A stretch of DNA of 16,572 nt, from contig JBLNBU010000224.1 in the NCBI GenBank assembly GCA_050260215.1, positions 1-16,572 of the forward strand. The letters are read 5' to 3'. Shown here piece after piece: positions 1 to 10,522 of the stretch. The notes under the pieces were generated by a model. It was not told the origin of the DNA. It ran no database searches and worked only from the letters and a program-made list of their open reading frames with translations. How positions within the stretch are numbered: position 1 is the first letter of the stretch; every line of letters starts with the position of its first letter. Position numbers and translations under genes: made by a program. Source of the DNA: JBLNBU01 sp050260215 (GTDB lineage: Bacteria; Pseudomonadota; Alphaproteobacteria; Rhodospirillales; Magnetospirillaceae).

Positions 1-2
1 AC

Positions 3-2033
3 GCCATCGTCACCTTCGGCGAGGACGGCGCCATCGGCACCTACAACCCGGCGGCCGAGCGCATCTTCGGCTATGACCCCTACGAGATCGTCGGCAAGAA
101 CATCGCCGTCCTGATCCCCGAGCTGGCCGGCCCCGAAGGCTCCGTCGCCGCCGACCACTTCCTCGACCGCCGCACCGAGGTCACCGGTGTGCGCAAGATC
201 CGCGCCCGCTTCCCGCTGGAACTGTCGCTGTCGGCCATGGAGCTGTCGGGCCAGCGCCTGTTCGTCGCCATCGGCCACGACATCACCCACCGCAAGCAGG
301 CCGAGGAGGAGCTGAAAAGCCAGAAGGAATGGCTGACCACGCTGATCAACTCGATGCCCGACGTCATCTGCTTCAAGGACGGCAAGGGCCGCTGGCTGGT
401 CGCCAACCACTTCTATCTGGGGCTGATCGGCTTGACCGGCGTCGATTATGTCGGGCGGACCGGACCCGAGCTGGCACGCCTGTCCCAGGGCACCGGCGAT
501 TTCCTGTCCGAGACCGCCGACACCGACGAGCGCACCTGGCGCGACGGCCTGCCGCTGATGTACGAGGAGCAGCTGACCGCACCCGACGGCAGCATCAAGG
601 TCTTCGACATGCTGAAGATCCCGCTGTTCAACCCGAACGGGTCGCGCAAGGGACTGGTGCTGGTCGGCCGCGACATCACCGAGCGCAAGCTGGCGGCGGC
701 GCGCATCCAGCACCTGGCCCACCACGACAGCTTGACCGACCTGCCCAACCGCGTGCTGTTCCAGGAGCGCCTGCGCCAGGCCATGGCCCAGGCGCGGCGG
801 ACCGGGTCGAAGCTGGCGCTGATGTTCCTCGACCTCGACAAGTTCAAGGACATCAACGACACGCTGGGCCACCACATCGGCGATCTGCTGCTGAAGGCGG
901 TGGCCAAGCGCCTGACCCGCTGCGTACGCGAAACCGACACCGTCGCCCGCCTGGGCGGCGACGAGTTCGCGGTGATCCTGACCCACCTGGCCGACCCCGA
1001 GGGCGCCACCACCGTGGCCGAGGCCATCATCGCCAGCGTCGCCGATCCCTTCGGCCTCGAAGACCACGAGATCCTGACCAGCACCTCCATCGGCATCACC
1101 GTCTTCCCCGACGACGCCGAGGATGCCGACACCCTGCTGAAGAACGCCGACCTGGCCATGTTCCGCTCGAAGGCCGAGGGGCGGAACAACTACCACTTCT
1201 ACATCACCGAGATGGACGCCGAGGTCCAGGCGCGCAAGGTGATCGAGCGCGACCTGCGCCAGGCGCTGGGCACCGACCAGCTCGAGCTGCACTACCAGCC
1301 GCTGGTCGAGCTGTCGACCGGCGACATCGTCGGCTGCGAGGCCTTGCTGCGCTGGAAGCATCCCACCCGCGGCTGGGTCAGCCCGGCCGAGTTCATCCCC
1401 ATCGCCGAGCGCACCGACCTGATCGCGCCCTTGGGCCGCTGGATCCTGCACCGGGCCTGCCAACAGGCCAAGACCTGGGTGCGCCAGGGCCTGCCCAAGC
1501 TGAAGGTTGCGGTCAACCTGTCGCCGGCGCAGTTCCGCCAGTCGCAAAGCCTGACCGCCATGGTCGCCGACATCCTGTCCCAGTCGCGCATCGACCCCGA
1601 CCAGCTGCAGTTGGAGATCACCGAGGGCATCGCCATGCAGAACATCGATGCCACCATCGAGGTGCTGCAGGCGCTGCGCGCCATGGGCGTGCTGATCGCC
1701 ATCGACGATTTCGGCACCGGTTATTCCAGCCTGAACTACCTGAAGCGCTTTCCGGTCGACAAGCTGAAGATCGACCGCTCGTTCGTCGTCGACATCGGCC
1801 TGCACCCCGACAACGCCGCGGTGGTCAAGGCCATCGTCAACCTGGGCCACTCGCTGGGCACCCGGGTCAACGTCGAGGGTGTCGAGACCCGCGAGCAGCT
1901 GGACTTCCTGCTGGCCCACCAGGTCGACGAGGCCCAGGGCTTCTATTTCAGCAAGGCCGTGCCCGCCGACCAGTTCGCCCAGCTGGTCCGCGAGCGCAGC
2001 CCATGGCCGCTCAGGGTCGGACAGGGGGAGTGA
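3..2033 (+). CDS. PAS-PAS-GGDEF-EAL cyclic-di-GMP signalling protein (5' partial)
   Basis: The start lies before the window; 676 residues are visible, numbered here from base 3. The visible part begins inside a PAS domain (NPAAERIFGY) and continues through a second PAS with its C-terminal cap (GRDITERK, about residues 105-230). A diguanylate cyclase domain follows, with GGDEF at residues 318-322 intact. An RETD inhibitory site (309-312) stands exactly five residues upstream, which in this family allows product inhibition by cyclic-di-GMP. The EAL phosphodiesterase domain has EALLRW (E446), DDFGTG (D568, D569) and a VEGVET segment, so both domains keep their key motifs. Whether the net activity is synthesis or hydrolysis cannot be read from sequence. 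The PAS domains probably sense a small ligand or redox state; no ligand-specific residue is recognisable, and any membrane or receiver domain would lie upstream. The stop is 3 bp from that of the convergent helicase gene. Confidence 0.95.
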   Translation, partial: AIVTFGEDGAIGTYNPAAERIFGYDPYEIVGKNIAVLIPELAGPEGSVAADHFLDRRTEVTGVRKIRARFPLELSLSAMELSGQRLFVAIGHDITHRKQAEEELKSQKEWLTTLINSMPDVICFKDGKGRWLVANHFYLGLIGLTGVDYVGRTGPELARLSQGTGDFLSETADTDERTWRDGLPLMYEEQLTAPDGSIKVFDMLKIPLFNPNGSRKGLVLVGRDITERKLAAARIQHLAHHDSLTDLPNRVLFQERLRQAMAQARRTGSKLALMFLDLDKFKDINDTLGHHIGDLLLKAVAKRLTRCVRETDTVARLGGDEFAVILTHLADPEGATTVAEAIIASVADPFGLEDHEILTSTSIGITVFPDDAEDADTLLKNADLAMFRSKAEGRNNYHFYITEMDAEVQARKVIERDLRQALGTDQLELHYQPLVELSTGDIVGCEALLRWKHPTRGWVSPAEFIPIAERTDLIAPLGRWILHRACQQAKTWVRQGLPKLKVAVNLSPAQFRQSQSLTAMVADILSQSRIDPDQLQLEITEGIAMQNIDATIEVLQALRAMGVLIAIDDFGTGYSSLNYLKRFPVDKLKIDRSFVVDIGLHPDNAAVVKAIVNLGHSLGTRVNVEGVETREQLDFLLAHQVDEAQGFYFSKAVPADQFAQLVRERSPWPLRVGQGE

Positions 2034-2036
2034 CGG

Positions 2037-4781
<2,745 letters not shown>

Positions 4782-4902
4782 CCCGGCAAGGTAGCGGCGG
4801 AACGGACGAGGCACAAGCCGACGAACCGACTCTCCGTCCGGATGATCCCGGCGCATCGCCACCCACCCCAGATGCAGAAGGGAAACCTCGGAGGGAGATG
4901 CC

Positions 4903-5472
4903 ATGCGAGTCCTTCCCCTGGCCGTCCTGATGGCCGCCCTCACCCTTCCGGCCGGCGCCCGCGACCTGATCGGGCCGTCCAATGCCGGCCGCTCGGCCAT
5001 GGCCCGCTTCAACGCGTTGGACCGTAACCACGACGGTCGCCTGACCTGGGACGAGCTGATGAGCCACGGGCGGCAGTACGGTGCCGACTCCTTGTTCCTG
5101 CTGCTCGACGCCAACGGCGACGGCCGGCTGTCGGCCCGCGAGGTGGAGGGCAAGGGCGGCGGCGGGCGCCTGGCCCGCTTCGACGCCTATGACGTCGACC
5201 ACAACGGCTATGTGACCCGGCGCGAATTCCCCGCCTTTGTCGACCGGGTGCTGTTCGACGCACTCGATCGCGACCACGACGGCGGCCTGTCCCTGGCCGA
5301 GTTGCGCCCCGGCTTCGCCGGCTCAGGCGTGCGCACCGCACGCGCCGACGAGGTCCCGGCGGCCAAACCACAGCGCGCCAAGCCGGCACCGTTGTGCTGG
5401 GTGCCGACACCGGGCAGCGGCCGGATCGCCATGGAGGTGCCGGTGACCGGACTGCCCTGCCGCACGCAGTAG
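4903..5472 (+). CDS. Secreted four-EF-hand calcium-binding protein
   Basis: A 189-residue protein with a short basic start, a hydrophobic stretch and an AGA-like cleavage site near residue 19, so it is probably periplasmic. Four canonical 12-residue EF-hand loops begin at D40, D69, D97 and D122. Each has acidic or Asn ligands at positions 1, 3 and 5, Gly at 6 and Glu at 12 (E51, E80, E108, E133), so calcium binding is likely in all four. The tail after residue 140 is Ala/Pro/Lys-rich and holds the only two cysteines (C165, C186), which could form a disulfide. The start is fixed by a good ribosome site, GGAGGGA at 4890-4896. It is divergent from the helicase gene, with about 120 bp between them and no clear promoter hexamers. 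The physiological role is unknown; calcium buffering or sensing is inferred only from the loops. Confidence 0.88.
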   Translation: MRVLPLAVLMAALTLPAGARDLIGPSNAGRSAMARFNALDRNHDGRLTWDELMSHGRQYGADSLFLLLDANGDGRLSAREVEGKGGGGRLARFDAYDVDHNGYVTRREFPAFVDRVLFDALDRDHDGGLSLAELRPGFAGSGVRTARADEVPAAKPQRAKPAPLCWVPTPGSGRIAMEVPVTGLPCRTQ

Positions 5473-5564
5473 ACCGGCGCGCATTTTCCGCACTTGCGCG
5501 ACAACAGCGGGAGAGGATAGGTTAACCACACCTAGAACTTCGTAATTTTGTGCGAGGCTCCTCC

Positions 5565-6773
5565 GTGCTCGCTGGCCGCCGTGTCCTTCTGATCGTCTCG
5601 GGCGGAATCGCCGCGTACAAATCCCTCGAACTCATCCGCCGCCTGCGCGAGAAGGGGGCGGAGGTCCGCTGCATCCTGACCAAGGGCGCCACCCAGTTCG
5701 TCACGCCGCTGTCTGTGCAGACCCTGTCGGGAACCAAGGCGTTCGAGGACATCTTCTCGCTGACCGACGAATCCGAGATCGGCCACATCCGCCTGGCCAA
5801 GGACTGCGACCTGGTGGTGGTGGCGCCGGCCACCGCCAACATCATCGCCAAGATGGCGGGCGGCCTGGCCGACGACCTGGCCTCGACCGCGCTTCTGGCC
5901 ACCGACAAGCCGGTGCTGGTGGCGCCTGCCATGAACGTGCGCATGTGGGAGCACCCGGCGACCCGGGCCAACCTGGCCACCATCGAGGGCCGCGGCGTGC
6001 GCCGGGTCGGCCCCAATGCCGGGCCGCTGGCCGAGGGCGAGGTGGCCATGGGCCGCATGGCCGAACCGGCCGAGATCGTCGCCGCCGTCGAAGGCATGCT
6101 GGCCGCCGGCCCCTTGCGCGGCGTGCGCGCCCTGGTCACCAGCGGCCCCACCCAGGAGCCCATCGACCCGGTGCGCTACATCTCCAACCGCTCGTCGGGC
6201 AAGCAGGGCCACGCCATCGCCGCGGCGCTGGCCCGCCTGGGCGCCGAGGTGACCCTGGTCTCGGGCCCCGTCGCCCTGCCCGACCCGCCCCAGGTCAAGG
6301 TGGTCCGCGTCGAGACCGCGCGCGAGATGCTGGGGGCGGCCATCGCCGCCCTGCCCGCCGACGTGGCGGTGTGCGCCGCCGCCGTGGCCGACTGGACGGT
6401 GTCCAACGCCAGCAAGGAAAAGCACAAGAAGCAGCCGGGCGGCCCGCCGCCGGCCATCGAGCTGGCGCCCAACCCCGACATCCTGGCCACCCTGTCCGAA
6501 CGCGGCGCCGCCAGGCCCAGACTGGTCGTCGGCTTTGCCGCCGAGACCGAGAAGGTGGTCGAGCACGCGCGCACCAAGCGCGAGCGCAAGGGCTGCGACT
6601 GGATCCTGGCCAACGACGTCTCGCCCGCCACCGGCACCTTCGGCGGCGAGACCAACGCCGTCCACCTGATCGGTCCGTCGGGCGAGGTCGAGTCATGGCC
6701 GCGCATCGCCAAGTCCGACGTGGCCGAGCGCCTGGCGTGGCGCATCGTCGATGCGCTGAAGGGGGGAAAATGA
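5565..6773 (+). CDS. coaBC: Bifunctional phosphopantothenoylcysteine decarboxylase / phosphopantothenate-cysteine ligase
   Basis: This enzyme (Dfp, CoaBC) makes 4'-phosphopantetheine for coenzyme A: the C-terminal CoaB half joins 4'-phosphopantothenate to cysteine with CTP, and the N-terminal CoaC flavoprotein decarboxylates the product. CoaC motifs are SGGIAAYK near the start, the GHIRLAK histidine, VVAPATANIIAK and PAMNVRMW. CoaB motifs are SGPTQEPIDPVRYISN, SSGK, AAVADW, the KEKHKKQ lysines and VGFAAETE. A GTG at 5565 (402 aa, giving a LAGRR start like E. coli SLAGKK) is preferred because GAGG lies at 5554-5557, 7 nt upstream; a GTG at 5550 in the same frame has no ribosome site. The flap cysteine of the E. 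coli decarboxylase (C158, in ACGDIGPGRM) is E157 here (AEGEVAMGRM), which is discussed in findings. The stop overlaps the dut start by 4 bp. Confidence 0.95.
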   Translation: MLAGRRVLLIVSGGIAAYKSLELIRRLREKGAEVRCILTKGATQFVTPLSVQTLSGTKAFEDIFSLTDESEIGHIRLAKDCDLVVVAPATANIIAKMAGGLADDLASTALLATDKPVLVAPAMNVRMWEHPATRANLATIEGRGVRRVGPNAGPLAEGEVAMGRMAEPAEIVAAVEGMLAAGPLRGVRALVTSGPTQEPIDPVRYISNRSSGKQGHAIAAALARLGAEVTLVSGPVALPDPPQVKVVRVETAREMLGAAIAALPADVAVCAAAVADWTVSNASKEKHKKQPGGPPPAIELAPNPDILATLSERGAARPRLVVGFAAETEKVVEHARTKRERKGCDWILANDVSPATGTFGGETNAVHLIGPSGEVESWPRIAKSDVAERLAWRIVDALKGGK

Positions 6774-7219
6774 GCGAGTCCGTCGTCTCGATCACCCGCC
6801 TGCCCCATGCGGCCGACCTGGCGCTGCCGCGCTACGAGACCGAGCATGCGGCCGGGATGGACCTGCTGGCCTGCCTGCCGGCGCCGGTGACCTTGGGGCC
6901 GGGCAAGCGGGCGATGATCCCCACCGGCTTCGCCATCGCCCTGCCCGAGGGCTTCGAGGCGCAGGTGCGCCCGCGCTCAGGGCTGGCGGCCAAGCACGGC
7001 ATCACCGTGCTCAACAGTCCGGGCACCATCGACGCCGACTATCGCGGCGAGGTGGCGGTGGTGCTGATCAATCACGGCGACACCGCCTTCACCGTCGAGC
7101 GCGGCATGCGCATCGCCCAGATGGTGATCGCGCCGGTGTCGCGGGCCATCCTTCACGAGGTCGAGACCCTGCCCGAGACCGCCCGCGGGGGCGGCGGCTT
7201 CGGGTCGACCGGCGTCTAG
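6770..7219 (+). CDS. dut: dUTP diphosphatase (dUTPase)
   Basis: A 149-residue trimeric-type dUTPase, which hydrolyses dUTP to dUMP and pyrophosphate, supplying the dTMP precursor and keeping uracil out of DNA. The five family motifs are present in order: AGMDLLA, PRSGLAAKHGI, GTIDADYRGEV with the catalytic Asp, the RIAQMVIAP segment, and the glycine-rich C-terminal RGGGGFGSTG arm that closes over the neighbouring active site. The length is typical. The ATG overlaps the coaBC stop (ATGA), and GGGGGG at 6761-6766 can act as ribosome site, so the two genes are translationally coupled. coaBC-dut is a common bacterial gene pair. Confidence 0.96.
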   Translation: MSESVVSITRLPHAADLALPRYETEHAAGMDLLACLPAPVTLGPGKRAMIPTGFAIALPEGFEAQVRPRSGLAAKHGITVLNSPGTIDADYRGEVAVVLINHGDTAFTVERGMRIAQMVIAPVSRAILHEVETLPETARGGGGFGSTGV

Positions 7220-7237
7220 ACGGGAGAACGACGACAG

Positions 7238-7693
7238 ATGCTGCGCCCTTCGAAAAAGATGCTGTTCGCCATCGAGGCGGTGCTCGACATCGCCTACCAC
7301 GCGGGCGGCGAGCCGGTGCAGAGCCGCGAGATCACCCGCCGCCAGGGCATTCCGCGCCGCTACCTGGAGCAGACGCTGCAGCAGCTGGTGCGCTCCGGCA
7401 TCCTGGTCGGCGTGCGCGGGCCCCGCGGCGGCTATCGGCTGGCGCGCGAGCGCCGGCGCATCTCGGTGGGCGAGATCGTCCGGGTGGTGCGCTCGCTGGA
7501 AACCGCCGAGGACCCCTACCAGGACATGCCCGCCTCGGACCTGGGCAAGAAGGTGATCCGCCCCATGTGGGCCGAGTTGTCCGAGGAGATCATGACCCGC
7601 CTGGACGCCATCACCGTCGACGACCTGTGCATGCGCGCCTACAAGGGCGGCATCGCCAGCGAGGCGCACGCCAAGCTGGACTTCATCATATAA
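7238..7693 (+). CDS. Rrf2-family transcriptional regulator
   Basis: A 151-residue winged-helix regulator of the Rrf2 family. The N terminus (KMLFAIEAVLDIAYHAGG), the recognition region (IPRRYLEQTLQQLVRSG) and the wing (VRGPRGGYRLAR, about 58-70) are typical. It has only one cysteine, C131, near the C terminus. The three clustered cysteines that hold the iron-sulfur cluster in IscR, NsrR and RirA (around 92-106) are absent, so it is not an IscR orthologue. It follows dut by 18 nt with GGGAGA upstream, so it is probably the last gene of a coaBC-dut operon, and it lies just before cysK. In Bacillus subtilis the Rrf2 protein CymR, also without an iron-sulfur cluster, works with CysK to repress cysteine metabolism genes. 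A similar role here is an inference from position and the missing cysteines. Confidence 0.9.
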   Translation: MLRPSKKMLFAIEAVLDIAYHAGGEPVQSREITRRQGIPRRYLEQTLQQLVRSGILVGVRGPRGGYRLARERRRISVGEIVRVVRSLETAEDPYQDMPASDLGKKVIRPMWAELSEEIMTRLDAITVDDLCMRAYKGGIASEAHAKLDFII

Positions 7694-7704
7694 CCCACGA
7701 CCTC

Positions 7705-7733
7705 CGCCGGCCGGAGTGTTGCCCCGGCCGGCG
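7705..7733 (+). terminator. Perfect GC-rich stem-loop after the Rrf2 gene
   Basis: The arms CGCCGGCCGG (7705-7714) and CCGGCCGGCG (7724-7733) pair perfectly over 10 bp with a 9-nt loop, starting 11 nt after the Rrf2 stop. Only a weak T-rich stretch follows (GGTTTAG), so it is either an inefficient intrinsic terminator or an RNA-stabilising or attenuating hairpin. It separates the coaBC-dut-rrf2 block from cysK. Confidence 0.6.
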
Positions 7734-7741
7734 ACATGGTT

Positions 7742-7764
7742 TAGTGTGGTTGATGGACATACTA
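7742..7764. promoter_or_regulatory. Candidate operator dyad in the cysK upstream region
   Basis: TAGTGTG (7742-7748) and CATACTA (7758-7764) form an inverted repeat with 6 of 7 matching positions and a 9-bp spacer, 23 bp in total. That is about the size of an Rrf2-family site. It lies between the Rrf2 gene and cysK, and the right half includes a CATACT that resembles a -10 hexamer, so a bound protein could block transcription. No convincing -35 hexamer is visible. The site and its regulator are inferred. Confidence 0.4.
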
Positions 7765-7788
7765 CAGACCTGAATGGGACAATTGGAA

Positions 7789-8760
<972 letters not shown>

Positions 8761-8793
8761 ACGCGGACCGTATCGGCTCTACCTGAAAGGGAT

Positions 8794-9597
8794 GTGGTGG
8801 ACTTCACCGAAGACCAGATGCGGCGCTATGCCCGCCACATCATCCTGCCCGAGGTCGGCGGCGTCGGGCAGGCGCGGCTGTTGGAGTCCCGCGTGCTGGT
8901 GGTCGGCGCCGGGGGCCTGGGCTCGCCGGTGATCCTGTACCTGGCCGCGGCCGGGGTGGGCACCATCGGGGTGGTCGACGACGACACCGTCGAGATGAGC
9001 AACCTGCAGCGCCAGGTGCTGCACGCCACCGGCCGGATCGGCATGGCAAAGGTCGACAGCGCGGCCGCCGCGGTGGCCGAGATCAATCCCGACGTCCGCC
9101 TGGTTCCCATCCGCGCCCGGCTGGACCGCGACAACATCCGTGCCATCCTGGCCGACTACCAGGTGGTGGCCGACGGCTCGGACAACTTCGCCACCCGCTT
9201 CCTGGTCAACGACGCCTGCCGGCTGGAGGGCAAGACCCTGGTGTCGGCGGCCATCCTGCGCTTCGACGGCCAGCTGTCCACCTACAAGCCGGGGGGCCCC
9301 TGCTATCGCTGCATCTACCGCGAGCCGCCGCCCGAGGGGCAAATCCCCAGCTGTTCGCAGGCCGGCATCCTGGGCGCCATCGCCGGCACCATGGGCTCGC
9401 TGCAGGCGACCGAGGTGCTGAAGGAACTGCTGGGCATCGGCGAATCCATGGCCGGCCGGCTGCTGATCTACGATGCGCTGGCGCCCACCTTCCGCACCGT
9501 GCGGGTGCCGCGCGACCCCGGCTGCCCGTTGTGCGGCGACCGGCCCTCCATCACCGACCTGTCGGTCCACGGAAGTACCGCCCATGCCTGCGGTTAA
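8794..9597 (+). CDS. E1-like MoeB/ThiF/HesA adenylyltransferase
   Basis: A 267-residue E1-superfamily enzyme. These adenylate the C-terminal glycine of a ubiquitin-like sulfur carrier (MoaD, ThiS or relatives) so that it can be thiocarboxylated. Features in order: the RYARHIILPEVGGVGQ start typical of MoeB/ThiF; the Rossmann nucleotide loop VVGAGGLGSP (about 36-45); DGSDNFATRFLVND; two CxxC zinc pairs (C170/C173 and C244/C247); and a conserved cysteine in IPSCSQAGILGA (C187). There is no C-terminal rhodanese domain, so sulfur must come from another protein. The start is GTG at 8794 or the adjacent GTG at 8797, with AAAGGGA just upstream. It lies 33 nt after cysK and overlaps the next gene by 14 bp. 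MoeB, ThiF and HesA cannot be told apart from sequence alone, and no ubiquitin-like carrier gene is in the window. Confidence 0.9.
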   Translation: MVDFTEDQMRRYARHIILPEVGGVGQARLLESRVLVVGAGGLGSPVILYLAAAGVGTIGVVDDDTVEMSNLQRQVLHATGRIGMAKVDSAAAAVAEINPDVRLVPIRARLDRDNIRAILADYQVVADGSDNFATRFLVNDACRLEGKTLVSAAILRFDGQLSTYKPGGPCYRCIYREPPPEGQIPSCSQAGILGAIAGTMGSLQATEVLKELLGIGESMAGRLLIYDALAPTFRTVRVPRDPGCPLCGDRPSITDLSVHGSTAHACG

Positions 9598-10042
9598 CCC
9601 TGCGGCTGAGCGCCCCGGCCCCGACAAGCTGTCCATCGTGGTGTTCTCGGGCGACTTCGACCGCATCCACTACGCCCTGGTCATGGCGGCCGCCGCCATT
9701 GCCTCGAACACGCCGGTGACGGTGTTCTTCACCATGTGGGCCGGCCGCGCCCTGGAACGTCCCCTGGCGGACGGCCGCCCGGCCTGGGCGGGCCTGCCGG
9801 TCAGCGGCGGCGGCAATGCGCTCGACATGGACGCCCAGTTCGCCGCCCGCGGAGTCGCCTGCTTCGAGGACCTGCTGTCGGCCTGCGTCGCCCTGGGGGT
9901 CACCTTCATGGTGTGCGAGATGGGGCTGAAGGCGCTGGGCATGGACCCCGATGGCTTGCGCGCCGACGTTCCCGTCGCCAAAGGAGGCGTGGTCACCTTC
10001 CTGGCCGATGCCTCGAAAAACGGGGCCATGGTGTTCGTCTGA
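9584..10042 (+). CDS. DsrE-family (DsrE_2-like) sulfur-transfer protein
   Basis: A 152-residue protein with the DsrE/DsrF-like fold signature: an LSIVVFSGDFDRI first strand, a helix rich in Ala, TVFFTMWAGRAL, then a conserved cysteine in MVCEMGLKALGMD (C111), and a GGVVTFLADASKNGAMVFV end. The layout is that of the DsrE_2 subgroup often called peroxiredoxin-family protein. In characterised DsrE-type proteins the cysteine carries a persulfide sulfur for relay. Further cysteines lie in VACFEDLLSAC. The start ATG is inside the end of the E1 gene (14-bp overlap), so the two are translationally coupled. With cysK and the E1 enzyme this suggests sulfur trafficking; the partner and acceptor are unknown. 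No signal peptide is seen, so it is probably cytoplasmic or membrane-associated. Confidence 0.85.
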   Translation: MPAVNPAAERPGPDKLSIVVFSGDFDRIHYALVMAAAAIASNTPVTVFFTMWAGRALERPLADGRPAWAGLPVSGGGNALDMDAQFAARGVACFEDLLSACVALGVTFMVCEMGLKALGMDPDGLRADVPVAKGGVVTFLADASKNGAMVFV

Positions 10043-10082
10043 GCCGTGGCACCACCCGCCCGCCCCGGGGCATGCTGGGCCC

Positions 10083-10358
10083 ATGCCCGCCCTCATGGTC
10101 GTCTTTCTGCTCGCCGCCTTTCCCGCCGACGCCGCCCAGTGGCTGGTGGTGCGCTGGATCGGCCCCTCACGCTGCGAGGTGGTCACCGCGCCGCCCCGCT
10201 TCGGCCGCTGGGAAGAGGTCGCCACCTATGACACCCGCGGCAAGGCCGACAAGGCGCTCGACGCCTTGCGCCGAAAGGGGCTGTGCCGGGCCGTCCCGGT
10301 CGTACCCGAGGAGGATGCCCCCCGCCCTCCGAAGGGCAGGCGTGCGCCTCCCGGCTAA
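10083..10358 (+). CDS. Small secreted protein of unknown function
   Basis: A 91-residue protein that I do not recognise. The N terminus (MPALMVVFLLAAFPADA) is a likely signal peptide with cleavage near residue 18, so the product is about 73 residues outside the cytoplasm. Two cysteines, C31 and C68, could form a disulfide. The mature part starts QWLVVRWIGPSRCEVV and contains a TRGKADKALDALRRKGLC helix; the tail is Pro/Arg/Lys-rich. It starts 40 nt after the DsrE-like gene with no strong ribosome site, so it may be the last gene of the cysK unit. Reading frame, signal peptide and position support it as real, but it could be lineage-specific. Confidence 0.6.
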   Translation: MPALMVVFLLAAFPADAAQWLVVRWIGPSRCEVVTAPPRFGRWEEVATYDTRGKADKALDALRRKGLCRAVPVVPEEDAPRPPKGRRAPPG

Positions 10359-10393
10359 TGGCATATGGGCACCCGCCCGCCTAGGATGGGGGT

Positions 10394-10467
10394 ACGGCAG
10401 AGGGAACGAGGGTTGCCGCCTCCCATACCCGCCCCCCGCTCGGCGGAGCCTTCGTTCCCTCGGCCGT
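10394..10467. repeat. Long intergenic inverted repeat (REP-like hairpin)
   Basis: The arms 10394-10412 and 10449-10467 are inverted copies with 17 of 19 matching positions, sharing ACGGC, the perfect core GAGGGAACGA and a terminal GG. Inside the 36-nt loop, CCGCC and GGCGG can extend the fold. It lies in the 164-bp gap between the small secreted protein and the phosphoesterase. No T-tract follows, so it is not a classical terminator. A dispersed palindromic repeat or an mRNA-stabilising hairpin is possible. Confidence 0.6.
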
Positions 10468-10485
10468 GCGTGCCTCGCTAACCGC

Positions 10486-10515
10486 GTGACAGTGTCCATC
10501 AGGACATGCTAATAC
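10486..10515 (+). promoter_or_regulatory. Candidate promoter giving a leaderless mRNA
   Basis: GTGACA (10486-10491) and TAATAC (10510-10515, preceded by TGC as an extended -10) are separated by 18 bp. Transcription would begin around 10521-10523, at or next to the ATG at 10523, and no Shine-Dalgarno is present. A small dyad, TGTCC-ATCA-GGACA (10493-10506), fills the spacer and could be an operator. This is prediction from hexamers only. Confidence 0.4.
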
Positions 10516-10522
10516 GCGCCCC

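Noticed and set aside
2034..2036. Terminator between the GGDEF-EAL and helicase genes
   Set aside because: The stops are only 3 bp apart and no stem with T-tract is visible around them; the same is true at 16311-16313 between nth and corA.
4782..5153. Upstream extension of the helicase reading frame by 124 codons
   Set aside because: It runs antisense through the ribosome site and first third of the EF-hand gene and shows no helicase-family similarity; open antisense frames are expected at this GC content.
5532..6665. 377-codon minus-strand frame opposite coaBC
   Set aside because: Low-complexity Gly/His/Asp translation; the plus strand is a full CoaBC.
7238..7693. IscR or RirA identity for the Rrf2 protein
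   Set aside because: Only one cysteine is present and it is outside the cluster-binding loop; no isc or suf genes are adjacent.
8794..10358. Antiphage CBASS/Bil-type conjugation system around the E1-like gene
   Set aside because: The neighbours are cysK and a DsrE-like protein, with no E2-like, JAB-peptidase, nucleotidyltransferase or effector gene; a sulfur-transfer role explains the context better.
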